Positions 1-9,720 of a DNA stretch of 64,000 nt are shown here, in pieces (positions within the stretch are counted from its first letter, which is position 1; each line of letters begins with the position of its first letter). The DNA comes from Paracyclopina nana. Its lineage: Eukaryota; Arthropoda; Copepoda; Cyclopoida; Cyclopettidae. Both the position numbers and the translations under genes were made by a program. The stretch spans positions 4,154,001 to 4,218,000 of the forward strand of contig JAGUCH010000004.1 in assembly GCA_019096065.1 (NCBI GenBank), written 5' to 3'. The notes below the pieces were generated by a model. It was not told where the DNA came from. It did not search any database and worked only from the letters and a program-made list of their open reading frames with translations.

Positions 1-250
1 TAGCTCTCTTGCAGCTTGCTTGTGTGGAGTTGGCGTGATCTCGTCGTCGTCGTCCGCGGCAATTCTCACGAGCCAGGCCAACTTGCAGCTAGTCTAGTCC
101 GGCAAAGCCCACAGTCAGGAAGGAAAGAACTCGATCTACGTTCATTGCAGCAGCAGCAGCAGCCTCGGCCGAGGTCGACCTCACCTTGTAAAAAACATGG
201 AGTGAAGCGCACCATCATTGACTGGTCATCAGAATCGTCTGGTTTTCTCG
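1..250 (+). other. Probable 5' UTR exon of the abLIM/Unc-115-like gene
   Basis: The stretch ends in a good splice donor (GTGAGC from 251). A matching acceptor lies at 975-976, after a pyrimidine-rich run and TTGCAG, 41 bases before the first in-frame ATG of the LIM gene. I infer a non-coding first exon with an intron of about 726 bp (251-976). A short (CAG)5 tract lies at 148-162. The exon start is not visible and may lie left of the window. Nothing in the intron looks coding. Confidence 0.4.
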
Positions 251-1016
251 GTGAGCTCCTCCAATCAATTATATGCCTTGAGTAGCTCTTCGTTCAGGCG
301 ACGCCCAATAAAAGAGTTGCTCTCGTAATTTCTGTACGTTTTTGAGCTTCGTTCCGCACGGACCCGCCCATATACAGCATATAGCACTACAGAGCTGATG
401 TGTATATACATCATCGGCATCCTTGATCCACATCACGCCAACGCCAATGCTCAAGTAGCTGACGTATACGTGAAAGATTCGCTGTATGGAACACGTGTGT
501 AAATCGCATATGTATACACACTTTTACACTCGGCCCATTTTACAGCATAGTATATGGGCTTGAGTATACTATGTAGCTTTTAAGGTCAAAAAGGTGCTAG
601 TTGCGTGCAGGTGCTGCTAAGCTCAGTTTTACATAAATAATTATAGGCTGCTACCAGCTGAGAAAGGGATCCTTTTGTCTGGAGCCTCCTTTTGTGCTGT
701 TCCACTGTATTATGTAGACAGTTTTTGAGGGCCAACACGCAATCACCAGAATAGACAAGTCGTGATGATAAGCGCGGGTGTGGCACACCTCTTTTTGAAT
801 GAGTGATTGCAAGGGATTTCCCAGAACAGCGACGGCTTCAACACCTTTTGAAATATGCAATATGTTGCATTATTATCACTGACCGCAAACCGGCAATCAA
901 GGTTCACACTGACCAAAGCAAATGACAAGAGTTCACTGTGTACTACTACCATGCATAGTTTTCCTCCACGTTGCAGAGTCCTCAAGAAGAAACACTGATA
1001 TGTGATATATTCAACA

Positions 1017-2906
1017 ATGGTGACGACCACAATGAGCTCCAACGACGCAGCTGAGATCACCAATGGCAAAACCACCGAGGCCTCCAATGCAGCTACTGCC
1101 ACGACAGTGACGAAGGAGAAGAAGAAGAAGAAGGGAGGACTGTCACTGAGCTCGCTCAAGTCTCCCTTCAAGTTCCTGGGCAAAACCTACTGCAAAGGAT
1201 GCCACAAGAAGTGCTCAGGAGAGGTGCTGCGTGTCAACGACCTCTATTTCCACAACGGATGCTTCAACTGCAAGGGATGCGCCAATTCCTTGTCCCAGGG
1301 AGGATTCTTCACGAAGGACAAAGACTACTACTGTGCAGCCTGCTACCAGGCCAACTTTGGCACCAAATGCGCCAAATGCAACACATTTGTGGAGGGCGAA
1401 GTTGTCACCGCCCTGGGCAAGACCTACCATCAAAACTGCTTCAAATGTGCGGGCTGCAAGAAGCCTTTCCCAACTGGCGAGAGGGTGACCTTCACGGGCA
1501 AATCTTGCCTGTGCCAATCGTGTGCTAATATGCAGAGTTCTGAAATCATCAGTCATCCGGACACGAAAACTGCCACTACAACAACGAGCATGGCACCCAT
1601 TGCCAAGAGAGCCGCGGATCACAGCAAAGATGGTGCATGCGCGGGATGCGGAGAGGAGCTGAAAGACGGACAAGCGTTGATGGCCCTGGACAAACACTTC
1701 CACGTGTGGTGCTTCAAGTGCAAGGCTTGCGGAGATCTCCTGCACGGAGAGTACATGGGCAAAGATGGCGCACCCTACTGCGAGAAGGACTACCAGAAAT
1801 TGTTTGGAGTCAAGTGCACCTACTGCTTCCGCTTCATCTCCGGAAAGGTGCTACAGGCAGGGGATAACAATCATTTTCATCCCACCTGCGCGAGGTGCAC
1901 CAAGTGCGGAGATCCCTTCGGGGACGGAGAGGAAATGTTCCTCCAGGGTGCAGCCATTTGGCACCCTCGATGCGGTCCGGGTCCGGATGAGTCAATGACA
2001 GCATCTGTCAATGTCAATGGGTCAGGATACCAGCAAGAGTCCTTCGATAGGAACTCGACTGTGTCGGAGCAGCCATATGGATCAAGGGCATCAAGTCCTG
2101 GAGCCTACTTGCGAAGGCCATACACTCCGGGCGGGATATTTCCGAGTAGTGTTTCGACAGCTGGAGATGGGCGGGTGTCGAGGTCCGCCTCCACTCACGG
2201 TGGAGGCTACTACGGAGGCTTTGCACAGGCTCTCTACAGCAGCTCCTCGACCTACAGCCTTCGAAGGCCGATTGAGCCGGGCGATCGGTCCGGATCTTCC
2301 TCAAACCTTCCGCACTTTCACCTTCCGACCGCACGTCAACGAAGGTCATCGTCTCACGCTGCGACGCATACCGCTCGATTTGGGGTGCGCAACTCGGCCA
2401 TGGAATATCCGCCAGTGTCATCATCGAGGCCCGGCTCATCTGCCGGATTCCGGCCGGTCTCAGCTCCCCCGAAGCCGGGCTACACCCAGGCCCGATCTGC
2501 AACACTGCCGACCACCCCGAGCAGCGGGGTGCCTCCTTATCGCACTACTTTGCATTCTCCCCACGGTGGCATTGATGTCCTGGATGGCCGCATGTCCTCG
2601 GCCTCGTTTGCGTCCTCCGCTGCGGGCATGTCGGAGCTTAACCAAAGCCGAACGTACAACCAGTTTCCTCACTTCCAGCACTCGACTCCGACCCATCAGA
2701 AGCCCATCACCGAGTACAAGGAGTACCCCTTGCACCTCTTGCTGACCACCAACTTTAAGATGCCTCCGGATGTGGACAGGTGCAACTTGGAGAAGCACTT
2801 GAGCAACGCGGATTTCGAGATGGTCTTCCAGATGTCACGGGACGAGTTTTACAGCATGCCGTTGTGGCGCCGTAATGACTATAAGCGCCGCGTGAGGCTT
2901 TTCTAA
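1017..2906 (+). CDS. unc-115: abLIM/Unc-115-like actin-binding LIM and villin-headpiece protein
   Basis: Predicted 629 residues. Four LIM zinc-binding domains are visible: C59-C62/H79-C82-C85-C88/C106-C109, C118-C121/H138-C141-C144-C147/C166-C169, C208-C211/H229-C232-C235-C238/C255-D258 and C267-C270/H288-C291-C294-C297/H316-C319. A long Ser/Pro-rich linker follows (about 325-560). The C-terminal 60 residues are a villin headpiece (PPDVD, LEKHLS, DFEMVF, MSRDEF, then the basic RRNDYKRR patch and final LF) that binds F-actin. In the family (vertebrate ABLIM, worm and fly Unc-115) the protein links Rac signalling to the actin cytoskeleton in axon growth. I chose the ATG at 1017; the GTG at 1002 is in frame but is not a eukaryotic start. 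The gene has no coding intron here, although relatives are intron-rich. An alternative upstream coding exon is possible. Confidence 0.93.
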   Translation: MVTTTMSSNDAAEITNGKTTEASNAATATTVTKEKKKKKGGLSLSSLKSPFKFLGKTYCKGCHKKCSGEVLRVNDLYFHNGCFNCKGCANSLSQGGFFTKDKDYYCAACYQANFGTKCAKCNTFVEGEVVTALGKTYHQNCFKCAGCKKPFPTGERVTFTGKSCLCQSCANMQSSEIISHPDTKTATTTTSMAPIAKRAADHSKDGACAGCGEELKDGQALMALDKHFHVWCFKCKACGDLLHGEYMGKDGAPYCEKDYQKLFGVKCTYCFRFISGKVLQAGDNNHFHPTCARCTKCGDPFGDGEEMFLQGAAIWHPRCGPGPDESMTASVNVNGSGYQQESFDRNSTVSEQPYGSRASSPGAYLRRPYTPGGIFPSSVSTAGDGRVSRSASTHGGGYYGGFAQALYSSSSTYSLRRPIEPGDRSGSSSNLPHFHLPTARQRRSSSHAATHTARFGVRNSAMEYPPVSSSRPGSSAGFRPVSAPPKPGYTQARSATLPTTPSSGVPPYRTTLHSPHGGIDVLDGRMSSASFASSAAGMSELNQSRTYNQFPHFQHSTPTHQKPITEYKEYPLHLLLTTNFKMPPDVDRCNLEKHLSNADFEMVFQMSRDEFYSMPLWRRNDYKRRVRLF

Positions 2907-3186
2907 TTATCACGTATGTAGCAGCATAATATGCTTTACTGAAGGTCTGAAGAGCTTCTTCTCACATAACTTTGAATCATCATGGACGTAGTCACCACCA
3001 CTATTGCAGCTTTTTTCAAAACGAAGAAATCTTTCCTAATCTCGCGCAGATTTTATCATTATTAACTAATTTCGCATATACGTTCATCAAAATGTAGCCC
3101 CCCCCTACAAAACTGCTTTGCATGCTTTTTATGTAAAGACGAAGAATCTATATACAGATCAAAAGTGGCAGCCCAAATATACTATG

Positions 3187-3192
3187 AATAAA
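3187..3192 (+). terminator. Polyadenylation signal of the abLIM/Unc-115-like gene
   Basis: Canonical AATAAA 281 bases after the stop codon, the first such hexamer downstream. It gives a 3' UTR of about 300 nt that ends shortly before the convergent PARP2-like gene. Confidence 0.6.
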
Positions 3193-3295
3193 GCTATATT
3201 ATCGATCGCAGCTATTGCAAATTACGTGTCTATGATGATTGTACGACGTGACAACAACGAAATACAACAAAATGCTAATCATACAGCCCCAACCT

Positions 3296-3301
3296 TTTAT
3301 T
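3296..3301 (-). terminator. Polyadenylation signal of the PARP2-like gene
   Basis: AATAAA on the minus strand, about 15 bases past the PARP2-like stop codon. It implies a very short 3' UTR. No better hexamer is seen further into the convergent neighbour. Confidence 0.5.
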
Positions 3302-3315
3302 CTGATGCCTCTTCT

Positions 3316-4956
3316 CTAATGGGCAAAGGCAAACTTTATCTTGGCCAAGTACCTCAGACGGACTTGAGTTGTATCATAAACTATGTACTCGTTATAGATG
3401 AGGGACCCACCTGGTACGTCATGAGATGACACAGGTCCAAGAGGGACCATCGTTCCATCTTGGAGTTGGGCAGCATTTTTTGCATCGGTCTGAAATCTGC
3501 CCACGCCTTTCACACTGTGTTTGCCTTTTGGCAATTTATTGGCATTGTAGTCGGCCTGAAGCAGCTCATTAGCGGCACCGAGTGAGACCTCACAGAGCAG
3601 CAACAATCCGTGAGGTTTTGAGGGTGTGGCAAAGCAATAGTTGGCAGATTTGCTCGCCATATCTGCAAAGTAGCAGCCTTTGCCGAACATGTAGCCCGTG
3701 ACGGGAGCCTCAGGTGGCGCAATTCTCAAGCCCTGGCTCAGAATTCCGGCAAAGTTGGACATCCTTGACCCATGGAAAAGAAGCATTCGGTTACCTTTAT
3801 CCTTGAAGGCAAGTGAATCTTTTTCGCAAACAAAAACGTCTTCAACCACCAACTTGTAGCTCGTATGGGTTGAACCGTGCGTTGATTGGATGTACTTTTC
3901 GATGAGCCCAAAGTCTTGAGTAGAGTGATCAAGTGCTTCCAACTTGACATTGAGTCGGTGGTATTGGGTATCAATCGGGTTGGCAACCACTTTCTCCTCA
4001 TTATCTGGCTCTTCTTCTTTGACCTCCTCTTTCATGGCCTCAACGCCGAGCTGGATATCGTTCAGCGCCTCTAACAGCTCAATCTTGGCCTTGATCTCAT
4101 CTAGGGTAGAAATGAGGGGAGGCACTTTCATACCGAAGAAATGAGGGATCCTGGTGTAGAATTCGTTGCAAGCGTCGAGCAGACTTTTTCGAGAATTCTT
4201 CTGATTTACTATGTCAGCTATCTTGGAAAGAGCTTTATAGCCAGCCTTGATTTGCTCTTCAGTCACTTTGCCAAGTGGAGATTTGTCCACATCGAAACTT
4301 AGAGCTTTGAGTGTTTGCTCCATGATTTTTGTGTCGCAAATCATCTTCAGCAGCTCTTGGACTTTGACGTCCAGTTTGCTTTCCAAGACTTTTAAGTGGC
4401 ATTCTTTCTTAACTTTTTTCGTGTCTGCCTCATCCACTCCGCAAGCAATTTGCACTTCAACCAAATCATATTTTCCAGGGACTTTGGTGAATATTTTGCG
4501 ATCCTCCCATTCGTTTTTGGTCTTGTCGCTAAACTTTTTCTTAAACGTATCCTTAGCAGCATCTAGATTCCCGTAGAAGCGGTTCAACGAGTTCTGGCCA
4601 TTGTAGCCAACTCGACCCCACCTGAACCAGGTGTAGTATTGATCGCTGGAATCTTTGAGCAGCTGAATCAAGAAATACTTGTTGTTGTTGTTCTGAATGT
4701 TGGTTTGGTTGAGCATGCATTCCCAAGCTTCATTTTGCTCATTGTAAATTTCAGTCTTATCGGCGATTGGGCAAAGAGGGTCCACTTTGACGGCCACTGT
4801 TGATGTGGATGGCTCTGCTTTTCGCTTTTGAGAGCTTTTCTTCATTTGCTCCTTCATGGATTTCTTAATTTGGGCGGTCACATTTTCGTCACCGGTCTTA
4901 TCCACTTTAGGGGCCTTTTTCCTTCCAGCTGTTGCTGCTTTCCGTTTAGGAGGCAT
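3316..4956 (-). CDS. PARP2: PARP2-like poly(ADP-ribose) polymerase
   Basis: 546 residues in one exon. In order: a Lys/Arg-rich N-terminus (1-50) that resembles the DNA-binding and nuclear-targeting tail of PARP2; a WGR domain (about 65-170, with W113-G114-R115); the helical regulatory domain (about 190-310); and the ADP-ribosyltransferase domain (about 330-546). The H-Y-E catalytic triad is intact: H395 in LFHGSR, Y429 in GKGCYFADM and E523 in YNEYIVY. The stretch SRMSNFAGILSQGLRIAPPE and the ending KIKF-type strand are closest to PARP2 rather than PARP1 (no zinc fingers or BRCT) or PARP3. The enzyme uses NAD+ to modify itself and chromatin at DNA breaks. The ATG at 4956 begins MPPKRK and is preceded by AT-rich DNA. 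The gene converges with the abLIM gene, and no intron is needed. Confidence 0.95.
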   Translation of the reverse strand: MPPKRKAATAGRKKAPKVDKTGDENVTAQIKKSMKEQMKKSSQKRKAEPSTSTVAVKVDPLCPIADKTEIYNEQNEAWECMLNQTNIQNNNNKYFLIQLLKDSSDQYYTWFRWGRVGYNGQNSLNRFYGNLDAAKDTFKKKFSDKTKNEWEDRKIFTKVPGKYDLVEVQIACGVDEADTKKVKKECHLKVLESKLDVKVQELLKMICDTKIMEQTLKALSFDVDKSPLGKVTEEQIKAGYKALSKIADIVNQKNSRKSLLDACNEFYTRIPHFFGMKVPPLISTLDEIKAKIELLEALNDIQLGVEAMKEEVKEEEPDNEEKVVANPIDTQYHRLNVKLEALDHSTQDFGLIEKYIQSTHGSTHTSYKLVVEDVFVCEKDSLAFKDKGNRMLLFHGSRMSNFAGILSQGLRIAPPEAPVTGYMFGKGCYFADMASKSANYCFATPSKPHGLLLLCEVSLGAANELLQADYNANKLPKGKHSVKGVGRFQTDAKNAAQLQDGTMVPLGPVSSHDVPGGSLIYNEYIVYDTTQVRLRYLAKIKFAFAH

Positions 4957-6581
4957 ATTTTCCCTGAGCCTGTCGATTTCCTTTTAAGTTGCCAAGGAAA
5001 CTAAACCCACAAAAAGAACCAAAACGATCATTAAAAACGATCCACCGGTTAAACTGAGATTGAATAAGCTTATGTATGCTTAAAAATGTAAGTCAAACAG
5101 GCCTGTGTAACTTAATTCGAAATTATAGAAGACTTAAAGAGTTAGAAAACAATTTGCCTGGCGAATTCAAGCTTTTTCACCAACTTCAGTTTCGCGACTT
5201 TGATATTTATGAGCTATAAAGTTAAATCTAACCTTTCGTTTTTGCCTGTTTGTTTTTCAAATTGGCGGAATTTTCGCAACTTGTAAAGCTTAACTCTCGC
5301 AACCTTTCTTTGACGTCGATTCATTTTATCAATTGCTTTGCAATGCAACATGGATTGATGAATTACTAGATTCAATTTCAGATACTAATAATAATGCTTG
5401 TGAGCAATTACAAATGCATTTTACGCCATGCTGATGCATTTCGTCAATGTTAAAGATCTGATATCGTCGGTGCATCGAGCATTGAAAATAGCGAGTGATA
5501 AAGATAATGATAAATGGACGTAGCTCAATAAATGGAGACTCGTTAGCCATAAAGGCATCGTGGGAGGATAGGAAGGTGATCCTGCAAGGCTTCTCATTCA
5601 TCCTTTTAGCATGGCATCCGTGACTGGCAGGATATGGAGACTGCGTGACCAATGTCCGTCAGGTCATTGATTGCCACGCAGCCCTTTTCACTTAAAAAAG
5701 TAATATAGACGGCGCGAGTCTAGACTCTAGTCGGAAATGTCGCCATTCGCATGCTGGCTACTCCTCGTATTGAGTACAAGGCCAAAGCGGATTCGTCTTC
5801 GATCGAGCTGCGCGGTTGCTGTGAGGTCAAATCGCATGGCGTTATTTATGGGCAAGACTGGCTAATTTTTTGTACGCGCTTTACTCCTATCGTGGTCGAT
5901 CTTGACTCGAACCCGGTGGGGATTTACGGCACGAGGGAGTCGTCAATGCGCGTCCCAGGAATATTATTGCGAATGTTTCGCGAGATTGCTCGCTTATATG
6001 CGAGAAGACGGGGCTCGCATTTTAATCCACAATCGGCCTTTATACTTTATATGCGTCGGTGTTGCGCGCTAGGCATAAAGCGTTCTAGGTCATAAGTCAC
6101 GGAGAGAGTTTTGCATCGCTCGATGCCCAGCCCCGAATCGCCTTTCGGCTTGAAAAATCTCCAAGCATATTAAAGGGTATCATCGCCAAGAGAGGTGTGA
6201 TTGTTGTACGCCTGCAAACATTTCCGTTCCCACGGTTGTTGAAGAAAGTGGATTTTTATGGCCGCGGCATGCCATGCAAATTTTAAATGAAAGGGGAGGC
6301 TCGATGCTGCTGCATGACGTTCGCGGTTGCAAAACAGCATCATACCTCGGGTGTGACTTTGAGGTCCTGGTGTCCACGCCAGCCAACCTGGGGCAAAGCG
6401 AGGCTCTTCTTCTGCTTGGATATCCCGTGCTCGTGCGTGCTTCGCACCGCATTGACGCATCACACGGATCATGCGCATGCATGCGCTCGCCGCAACGAAC
6501 TTCCGAAGCGAGTTTCAGTCGAGGTTCGCCACTCGCAGGGGCGAGACGCGCATTAATACCCTAGAGAAGGATAAATACCAA
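4957..6581. other. Intergenic region between PARP2-like and KLF-A genes
   Basis: Contains the PARP2-like promoter side (4957-5300, AT-rich) and the KLF-A upstream side. From about 5750 to 6560 the DNA is clearly richer in CpG than the surroundings, which suits a promoter or 5' UTR. A 114-codon open frame at 5751-6095 has no recognisable domain, and I do not consider it a gene. A possible splice acceptor (ACCCTAG, ending about 6563) precedes the KLF-A start, so an upstream non-coding exon is possible. Confidence 0.4.
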
Positions 6582-6596
6582 ATGACCATGCCATGA
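6582..6596 (+). promoter_or_regulatory. Four-codon upstream ORF overlapping the KLF-A start
   Basis: ATG ACC ATG CCA TGA lies immediately before the KLF-A start. Its TGA overlaps the KLF-A ATG as ATGA. If it is in the mRNA leader, it would require leaky scanning or termination-reinitiation for KLF-A translation. Its function is inferred only from arrangement. Confidence 0.4.
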
Positions 6597-7351
6597 AGAC
6601 ACCGCAACATCAACTGCTGCTCAACATGCTGCATGCCACGCAGCAACAAGAACAACCCGTGGACTTGTCCGCAAAAAAGGCCCAACTGCTTAACAACAAT
6701 CACATCGTGTCGGAGGCCTCCAAGTTGGAGTCCGCCAACGAGGCCGCAGTGGATCTCAGCATCAAAAAGGAGTTTCCCTTGCCTATGCCAAGGCAGCAGC
6801 CTCCACTCGATCTCTTGGCCTTGGAAAGGTTCAAGCAGGCAGCCTTGGCTTGGCAGCCTTCGCCGGACACCACACATCTCAAGGAGCTCGTCAGCATCCT
6901 CAGCAACGCGAGCCACCACCAATTGAACTTTGCTCAGGCTGTGGCAACCGCTGCGGCCCTCGTCTCCTCCACAGCAGCCTCGGGCTCGCCCTCGCCCCCT
7001 CACTCGGTGGGCAGCTCCAGCAGCTCAACGTCTGGCAAAGTTAACCTCAGCAATGTCGCAGGTCCGGACTACAAGGAGAGTCTGAAGAGGCGAAAGGTGC
7101 ACAAATGCGACTTTCCGGAATGCGACAAGGTCTACACGAAGAGCTCGCATTTGAAGGCCCACAAAAGGACGCATACGGGTGAGAAGCCCTACGAGTGCTC
7201 GTGGGACGGGTGCAGTTGGAAGTTTGCACGCTCCGACGAGCTAACCCGTCATTATCGCAAGCACACCGGATCCAAGCCGTTCAAGTGTCACTTGTGCGAA
7301 AGACAATTCTCCAGAAGTGATCATTTGTCTCTGCATATGAAGAGGCACTGA
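6593..7351 (+). CDS. KLF-A: Kruppel-like transcription factor, KLF3/8/12-type repressor
   Basis: 252 residues. The N-terminus has PVDLS (about 22-26) followed by a second AVDLS; PxDLS is the docking motif for the corepressor CtBP, as in vertebrate KLF3, KLF8 and KLF12. A Ser/Ala-rich middle leads to three C2H2 fingers in the last 82 residues (171-252) with TGEKPY and TGSKPF linkers. Finger contact segments [16 protein letters not shown] and RSDHLSLH are the invariant KLF set that reads CACCC/GC boxes. The start at 6593 is supported by an in-frame TAA at 6572-6574. Unlike KLF-B and KLF-C, it lacks the ATGAxKRK motif, unless that lies in an unseen upstream exon. The HMKRH ending is closer to other KLF groups, so orthology is by motif rather than certain. 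Nuclear DNA-binding role inferred from family. Confidence 0.9.
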   Translation: MKTPQHQLLLNMLHATQQQEQPVDLSAKKAQLLNNNHIVSEASKLESANEAAVDLSIKKEFPLPMPRQQPPLDLLALERFKQAALAWQPSPDTTHLKELVSILSNASHHQLNFAQAVATAAALVSSTAASGSPSPPHSVGSSSSSTSGKVNLSNVAGPDYKESLKRRKVHKCDFPECDKVYTKSSHLKAHKRTHTGEKPYECSWDGCSWKFARSDELTRHYRKHTGSKPFKCHLCERQFSRSDHLSLHMKRH

Positions 7352-9400
7352 TACAATCAACGAAGCAACCTACGTAGTTTTACGATGATTCATGCTGCTT
7401 GAGAAACCACGTTTAAAATACAGAATTATGTATGCTACTTTCCAAAGTGTATTTCATTATGAAGGGAAGCAATTCGCATTGTTATGAAGTTGCTAAACGC
7501 GATTTCATTGCTTTGGTGCAGGCTGAAAAGAGTATCTGGCATGTTGCCCATCCTGGTCTGAGTAACCAGATCTAATTTAGATTTAGTGTGCATATTTACG
7601 CTGCTCATCATTATTATCATTATATTGCAGTCGAGATTCAAAGGCGTCTCCGGCAGCTGTGTAGCAGTACTAAGAGCCACTCCTTATGCTTGGGCTCGAG
7701 AAAAAAATGAATCCCTTTTTAAATTCAGCTTCTGTAGTTGCAGCAACATCTTGGGAGTGCCATGTTCATGATGACGATCCTTTTGACCAAAGAGCCATCA
7801 TAATCAAGTGGTTGGCACAAAGGGCTGTGGATGAGTTTACGACTTGGCATTCAATTAGGAATTTCCAATTTATATTCTTGGCCACTTGATCATGAAAAGC
7901 AATGAAGTTGGTACACACTGCCCAGCATGAGGTCCAGTCCAGCCGTTTTTGGAGGTTCCTAAATCAAATCCTGACGACAAATTAATCGCACAACATTTAT
8001 AGCTTACACAGAGATGAGAAAGTAAAGATGTCTTCGTGGGCCTCCTCATTTTTCACTTTCCCATTTGCTGCTGTAGCAGCAAAAAACGCTAGTTAACAAT
8101 CAAGTACTGCACACCTTTTTTAAAAACTGACCAAATAAGTCTCCCCAAATCAAGATGTTTCATTCGGAAACGAGATTTAAGGTCAATTCTACTCTGGCAC
8201 ACTCTGTTAAATTGCTGAATGCCATTTTGGTAATAACCATGTTTTCCACCTGCATTCCTAATGATTCGTATCAATTCCTTCCTGCTACCATGATACTTTG
8301 GTGGAAAGGTGTCAAGTGCCATACCATAAAGCTACCAGACATTAAAATACTTTCAGTTATTGGCACCTTCGTCGTGGCCAGAATAAATTGTCCCTTTTCC
8401 CCTCTCATACTGCCTTTACACCCATTACATTCCAATGCAAGAATCTGTGGGCAGTTTTTTGTGTGTTGTTTCAAAAAAGCATCCATAAATCAATCCATTT
8501 CACACTGGAAGCTTCCTTCTACTACTGCTGATATGTGGTATTGGATTTCTCTCTTTGGCTTCCTTGAGGTGATGATGGGGGCATTTCAAGCTAGCAGCAG
8601 ATGACCTGGGGCCGCCATTTTAATCATTCAGATGTGAATTTCTCCGTCGTTGCTAGCATAGCATCCTATACAGCATTTCTTGGGGCTCCATATGGGAAAC
8701 CTGTCAGGATGATGAATGTTGGGTGTGGGTGGGCGTTGGACTCTCTTTTCTTGAGGCCAGCTCAAGGAAGAATGCAAGAGAGGTCACATAGTAATTTGAC
8801 GAAACGTGTCAAAAGTAGCCACACAGATTTGCCTGACACCTTTAAAAAGTGCCCATTTCGGAAAAATGTACCATTGTGATGCACATCGTGGAGCTTGATC
8901 TTTTATGGCATTTCAAAGCTCAAATCCCCCGATTGAGTTTGTACTACTTCTGTTCAGAATTATAAATGTTAAGATATATTTTATGCCAAGTTTTATATCA
9001 CTCACATGTGCACAAGCTATGTAGTGTACTGGATCTGTGGTTGGTCCTCAAGATCCTCATCTTTGGTAGATTATGGTACAATAGGCAACGCGATGCGACA
9101 GGCTTGATTTCCATAAAGAAAAGTGGGGACTTCAACTGAGACCCTAGGAGAAAAAAAATTGTGGATTTTCTTGGCCCAATTTATGGTCATGCTATTTTGG
9201 TATATGTTTGATCACTACCAACTCCATATAATCTTAATAATATGTTTGTGCTCTTCAAATTGCCATATGTGCTTGGGGCCATGACTATCATCAGCAAATC
9301 TGAATTCAAATGGGCCAGGCTGCATACCTGGAAGAAACTTGGGATCATCATCATCATCTACATGGGCTGCCTAGAATACCAGGAGAAAACCAGTAAACCA

Positions 9401-9720
9401 CCCTGAGAATATGAGGCAATAAAGATAGAACACAACTTTACTGCTAAGAATGAGGCTCTGCAATTCAGGAAATGAGAATCTACTTGAAACTGAGAGCTCT
9501 GAACTCAGTCCTGAGAACTCTGGCCAATAGCTGAGACTTTATGACTCAGCTCTCATTTCCACCTCTTAGCTCATAACAAAGACTCAGCTGAGTCGATCCA
9601 GCTATATGGGAATGCCGCTTTTTTATTGGCTCAGAAGCCTTTGTGTTTCTCAGTAAAAATGAGCTTTGCTCCAGCTGAGCTGGTACACCAATTGTGCATT
9701 GCTTGTACAGTGGTATCAAT
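9401..9720. repeat. Cluster of CTGAG/CTCAG motifs with a 14-bp perfect palindrome
   Basis: About ten copies of CTGAG or CTCAG occur within roughly 300 bp, often preceded by A or G. GACTCAGCTGAGTC at 9581-9594 is a perfect 14-bp palindrome. ATGACTCAGC at 9541-9550 matches an AP-1/Maf-type element. No coding or transposon structure explains the cluster, so it may be a degenerate repeat or a transcription-factor site cluster. Confidence 0.35.

Noticed and set aside
1002..1016. In-frame GTG as start of the LIM gene
   Set aside because: Animal translation starts at ATG, and the first in-frame ATG is 1017. The upstream ATG at 1000 is followed at once by TGA.
1199..2798. Several long frames overlapping the LIM gene on both strands
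   Set aside because: They are shadow frames of a GC-rich coding exon; none has a recognisable domain while the LIM/VHP frame is unambiguous.
5890..5930. tRNA T-loop-like GGTTCGAGTC on the minus strand
   Set aside because: The flanking bases do not form a T-stem and no acceptor or anticodon arm could be built.
5751..6095. 114-codon frame upstream of KLF-A
   Set aside because: High CpG content explains the long frame; there is no domain or codon pattern of a real gene.
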